A DNA stretch of 64,000 nt from assembly GCF_008370255.1 (NCBI RefSeq), contig NZ_SEUI01000002.1, positions 630,221 through 694,220 on the forward strand. Direction: 5' to 3'. The translations under genes and the position numbers were made by a program. Numbering within the stretch: the stretch's first letter is position 1; every line of letters starts with the position of its first letter. The stretch comes from Pseudoalteromonas sp. FUC4. GTDB lineage: Bacteria > Pseudomonadota > Gammaproteobacteria > Enterobacterales > Alteromonadaceae. Positions 63,110 through 64,000 of the stretch are shown here, one piece after another. The notes beneath the pieces were generated by a model. The model saw nothing but the letters and a program-made list of their open reading frames with translations, was not told the origin of the DNA and made no database searches.

Positions 63110-63212
63110 CAATTGCATTAAATTAGTGATCTATTATAACGCGAAGAAAATAGCGCAGTGAGTGCGCTATTTAATCCGATAGACTGTTCATGTTTTTAAT
63201 AAAATTGGTATT
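63110..63212. repeat. MITE-like dispersed repeat, short copy
   Basis: CAATTGCATTAAATTAGTGA...GTTTTTAATAAAATTGGTAT, with inverted ends CAATT/AATTG and an internal hairpin (AAATAGCGCA / TGCGCTATTT). The ends match the copy at 45713. It lies between the candidate operator at 63016 and the amidase start. Confidence 0.6.
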
Positions 63213-63296
63213 AAAATAATAATAGCCAGCCTGCTTTTTAATCACTGTTAACTTAATAAGTAAGTACTTGGTCAGTTTTATTATAATGAGCTGCAA

Positions 63297-64000
63297 ATGA
63301 GTGATAAAAAAAACAACAAAGGTATATTTTGCAATCACGGTCCTACCCTGTGGCAAACAAGCCACTCTGGAGTGCTTGCAAACAATCGCTTAGCTGTAAA
63401 AGATGTATTTGCAGTAAGAGGCGAGCGTAACAGTGCTGGTAACCCACAATGGTTTAAAACAGCTAAACCGGCTCAAAATACGGCAAGCTCGGTTAATAAG
63501 CTTATGACCGCTGGTTGTAACTTTATAGGCTTTACCCATACTGACGAGCTGGCTTATAGCTTAGAGGGTAATAATATACATTATGGCGCTGCGCAAAATC
63601 CTAAATTAAAAGGGCATGCTTGCGGTGGTTCGAGTATGGGGTCTGCTGCTGCAGTTGCTGCAAACTTAGCTGATATTGGCTTAGGCACCGACACTGGCGG
63701 CTCAATTAGAATACCCGCCAGCTATTGTGGTTTATATGGCATAAGGCCAAGCCATAACGTGATTGAAAAAGACGGCCTAATACCCTTGGCTCCGCCTTTT
63801 GATACCATAGGTTGGCTTACCCAAAGCGCCGAGCTATTAAGCGATGTAGGTAATGTACTGCTACCAAATCAAGCTATTAATAACGTTGATAGCTTAGTTA
63901 TTTGTGAGCCGTTATTTGAACTCGTTGACCCTGTTTTACAAGCCCCACTTAAACAATTGCTTGAAAAAACCAAGCCTAATTTTAAGCACCATAAAGAATT
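63297..64000 (+). CDS. Amidase-signature family enzyme, C-terminus outside window
   Basis: The first 234 codons are present. The amidase Ser-cisSer-Lys triad is visible: Lys in RLAVKDVFAVRG, cis-Ser in GGSSMGSAAAVAA, nucleophile Ser in IGLGTDTGGSIRIPASYCGL. The start MSDKKNNKGIFCNHGPTLWQ is cytosolic. It hydrolyses a carbon-nitrogen amide bond; relatives include allophanate hydrolase, aryl amidases and GatA. The RutR-like regulator and shared operator hint at nitrogen-compound catabolism, an inference only. Confidence 0.8.
   Translation, partial: MSDKKNNKGIFCNHGPTLWQTSHSGVLANNRLAVKDVFAVRGERNSAGNPQWFKTAKPAQNTASSVNKLMTAGCNFIGFTHTDELAYSLEGNNIHYGAAQNPKLKGHACGGSSMGSAAAVAANLADIGLGTDTGGSIRIPASYCGLYGIRPSHNVIEKDGLIPLAPPFDTIGWLTQSAELLSDVGNVLLPNQAINNVDSLVICEPLFELVDPVLQAPLKQLLEKTKPNFKHHKE

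Noticed and set aside
1..64000. CRISPR array, prophage, tRNA or rRNA genes
   Set aside because: No regularly spaced direct repeats, phage structural genes or recognisable RNA genes were seen in the window.

Overview
The window looks like a chromosomal segment of a marine gammaproteobacterium of the Alteromonadales, most likely Pseudoalteromonas. This is inferred from the AT-rich composition, four large TonB-dependent receptors, laminarin and sucrose utilisation loci, and the repeat families; no rRNA or tRNA gene is present to settle it. Genes are densely packed and mostly housekeeping or catabolic.

Layout. 1-5.2 kb: a partial S9 peptidase, a LacI regulator overlapping a glycosyltransferase, and a ThrE-type exporter. 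5.2-12.7 kb: a TetR/oxidoreductase pair with an elaborate palindromic operator, pyruvate oxidase (PoxB), a coiled-coil RluA-type pseudouridine synthase, a frameshifted small gene, two related small lipoproteins (one apparently frameshifted), a hemerythrin-like protein and a DoxX-like protein. 13.1-23.7 kb: one long co-directional run of TonB receptor, TVP38/DedA-FAD oxidoreductase fusion, DUF547 protein, YnjB-YnjC-YnjD-like ABC transporter, CDP-alcohol phosphatidyltransferase and fatty-acid-hydroxylase-family membrane enzyme. I regard this as the best candidate for an undescribed functional system. 24-29.2 kb: a GH16 laminarinase lipoprotein and its TonB receptor behind two identical LacI-type operators. 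29.4-31.2 kb: a divergent SDR/LysR pair.

31.2-32.4 kb is a fossil mobile region. Two small orphan genes on the minus strand are integron gene cassettes: one complete attC site, matching cassette seams, and a half attC abutting the C-terminal remnant of an IS110/IS1111-type transposase. No integrase is visible. 32.7-35.3 kb: aldehyde dehydrogenase and a divergent AraC regulator. 35.4-43 kb: a complete sucrose locus (LacI regulator, sucrose phosphorylase, MFS permease, TonB receptor, fructokinase) tied together by CTTAATCGATTAAG operators, one inside a 40-bp perfect palindrome.

43-46.4 kb: an NTF2-like protein, then a GST/cupin/SpoIIAA-like operon with a TetR regulator and a clear palindromic operator. 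46.5-53.3 kb: a CstA-type permease and a mannitol locus (fructokinase, mannitol 2-dehydrogenase, an NCS1-type permease, HAD phosphatase). 53.7-55.9 kb: an exported catalase with an exported ankyrin-repeat partner. 55.9-60.2 kb: a TonB receptor divergent from two small membrane proteins and a PepSY membrane protein, probably iron related. 60.3-64 kb: a DMT exporter, a 313-bp MITE-like element with 17-bp perfect terminal inverted repeats, a TetR regulator with RraA-family gene, and a partial amidase preceded by a related operator.

Several start codons were moved downstream of the longest open frame where a ribosome binding site, family alignment or operator position required it. Functional calls rest on motif recognition by eye; no database search was run.
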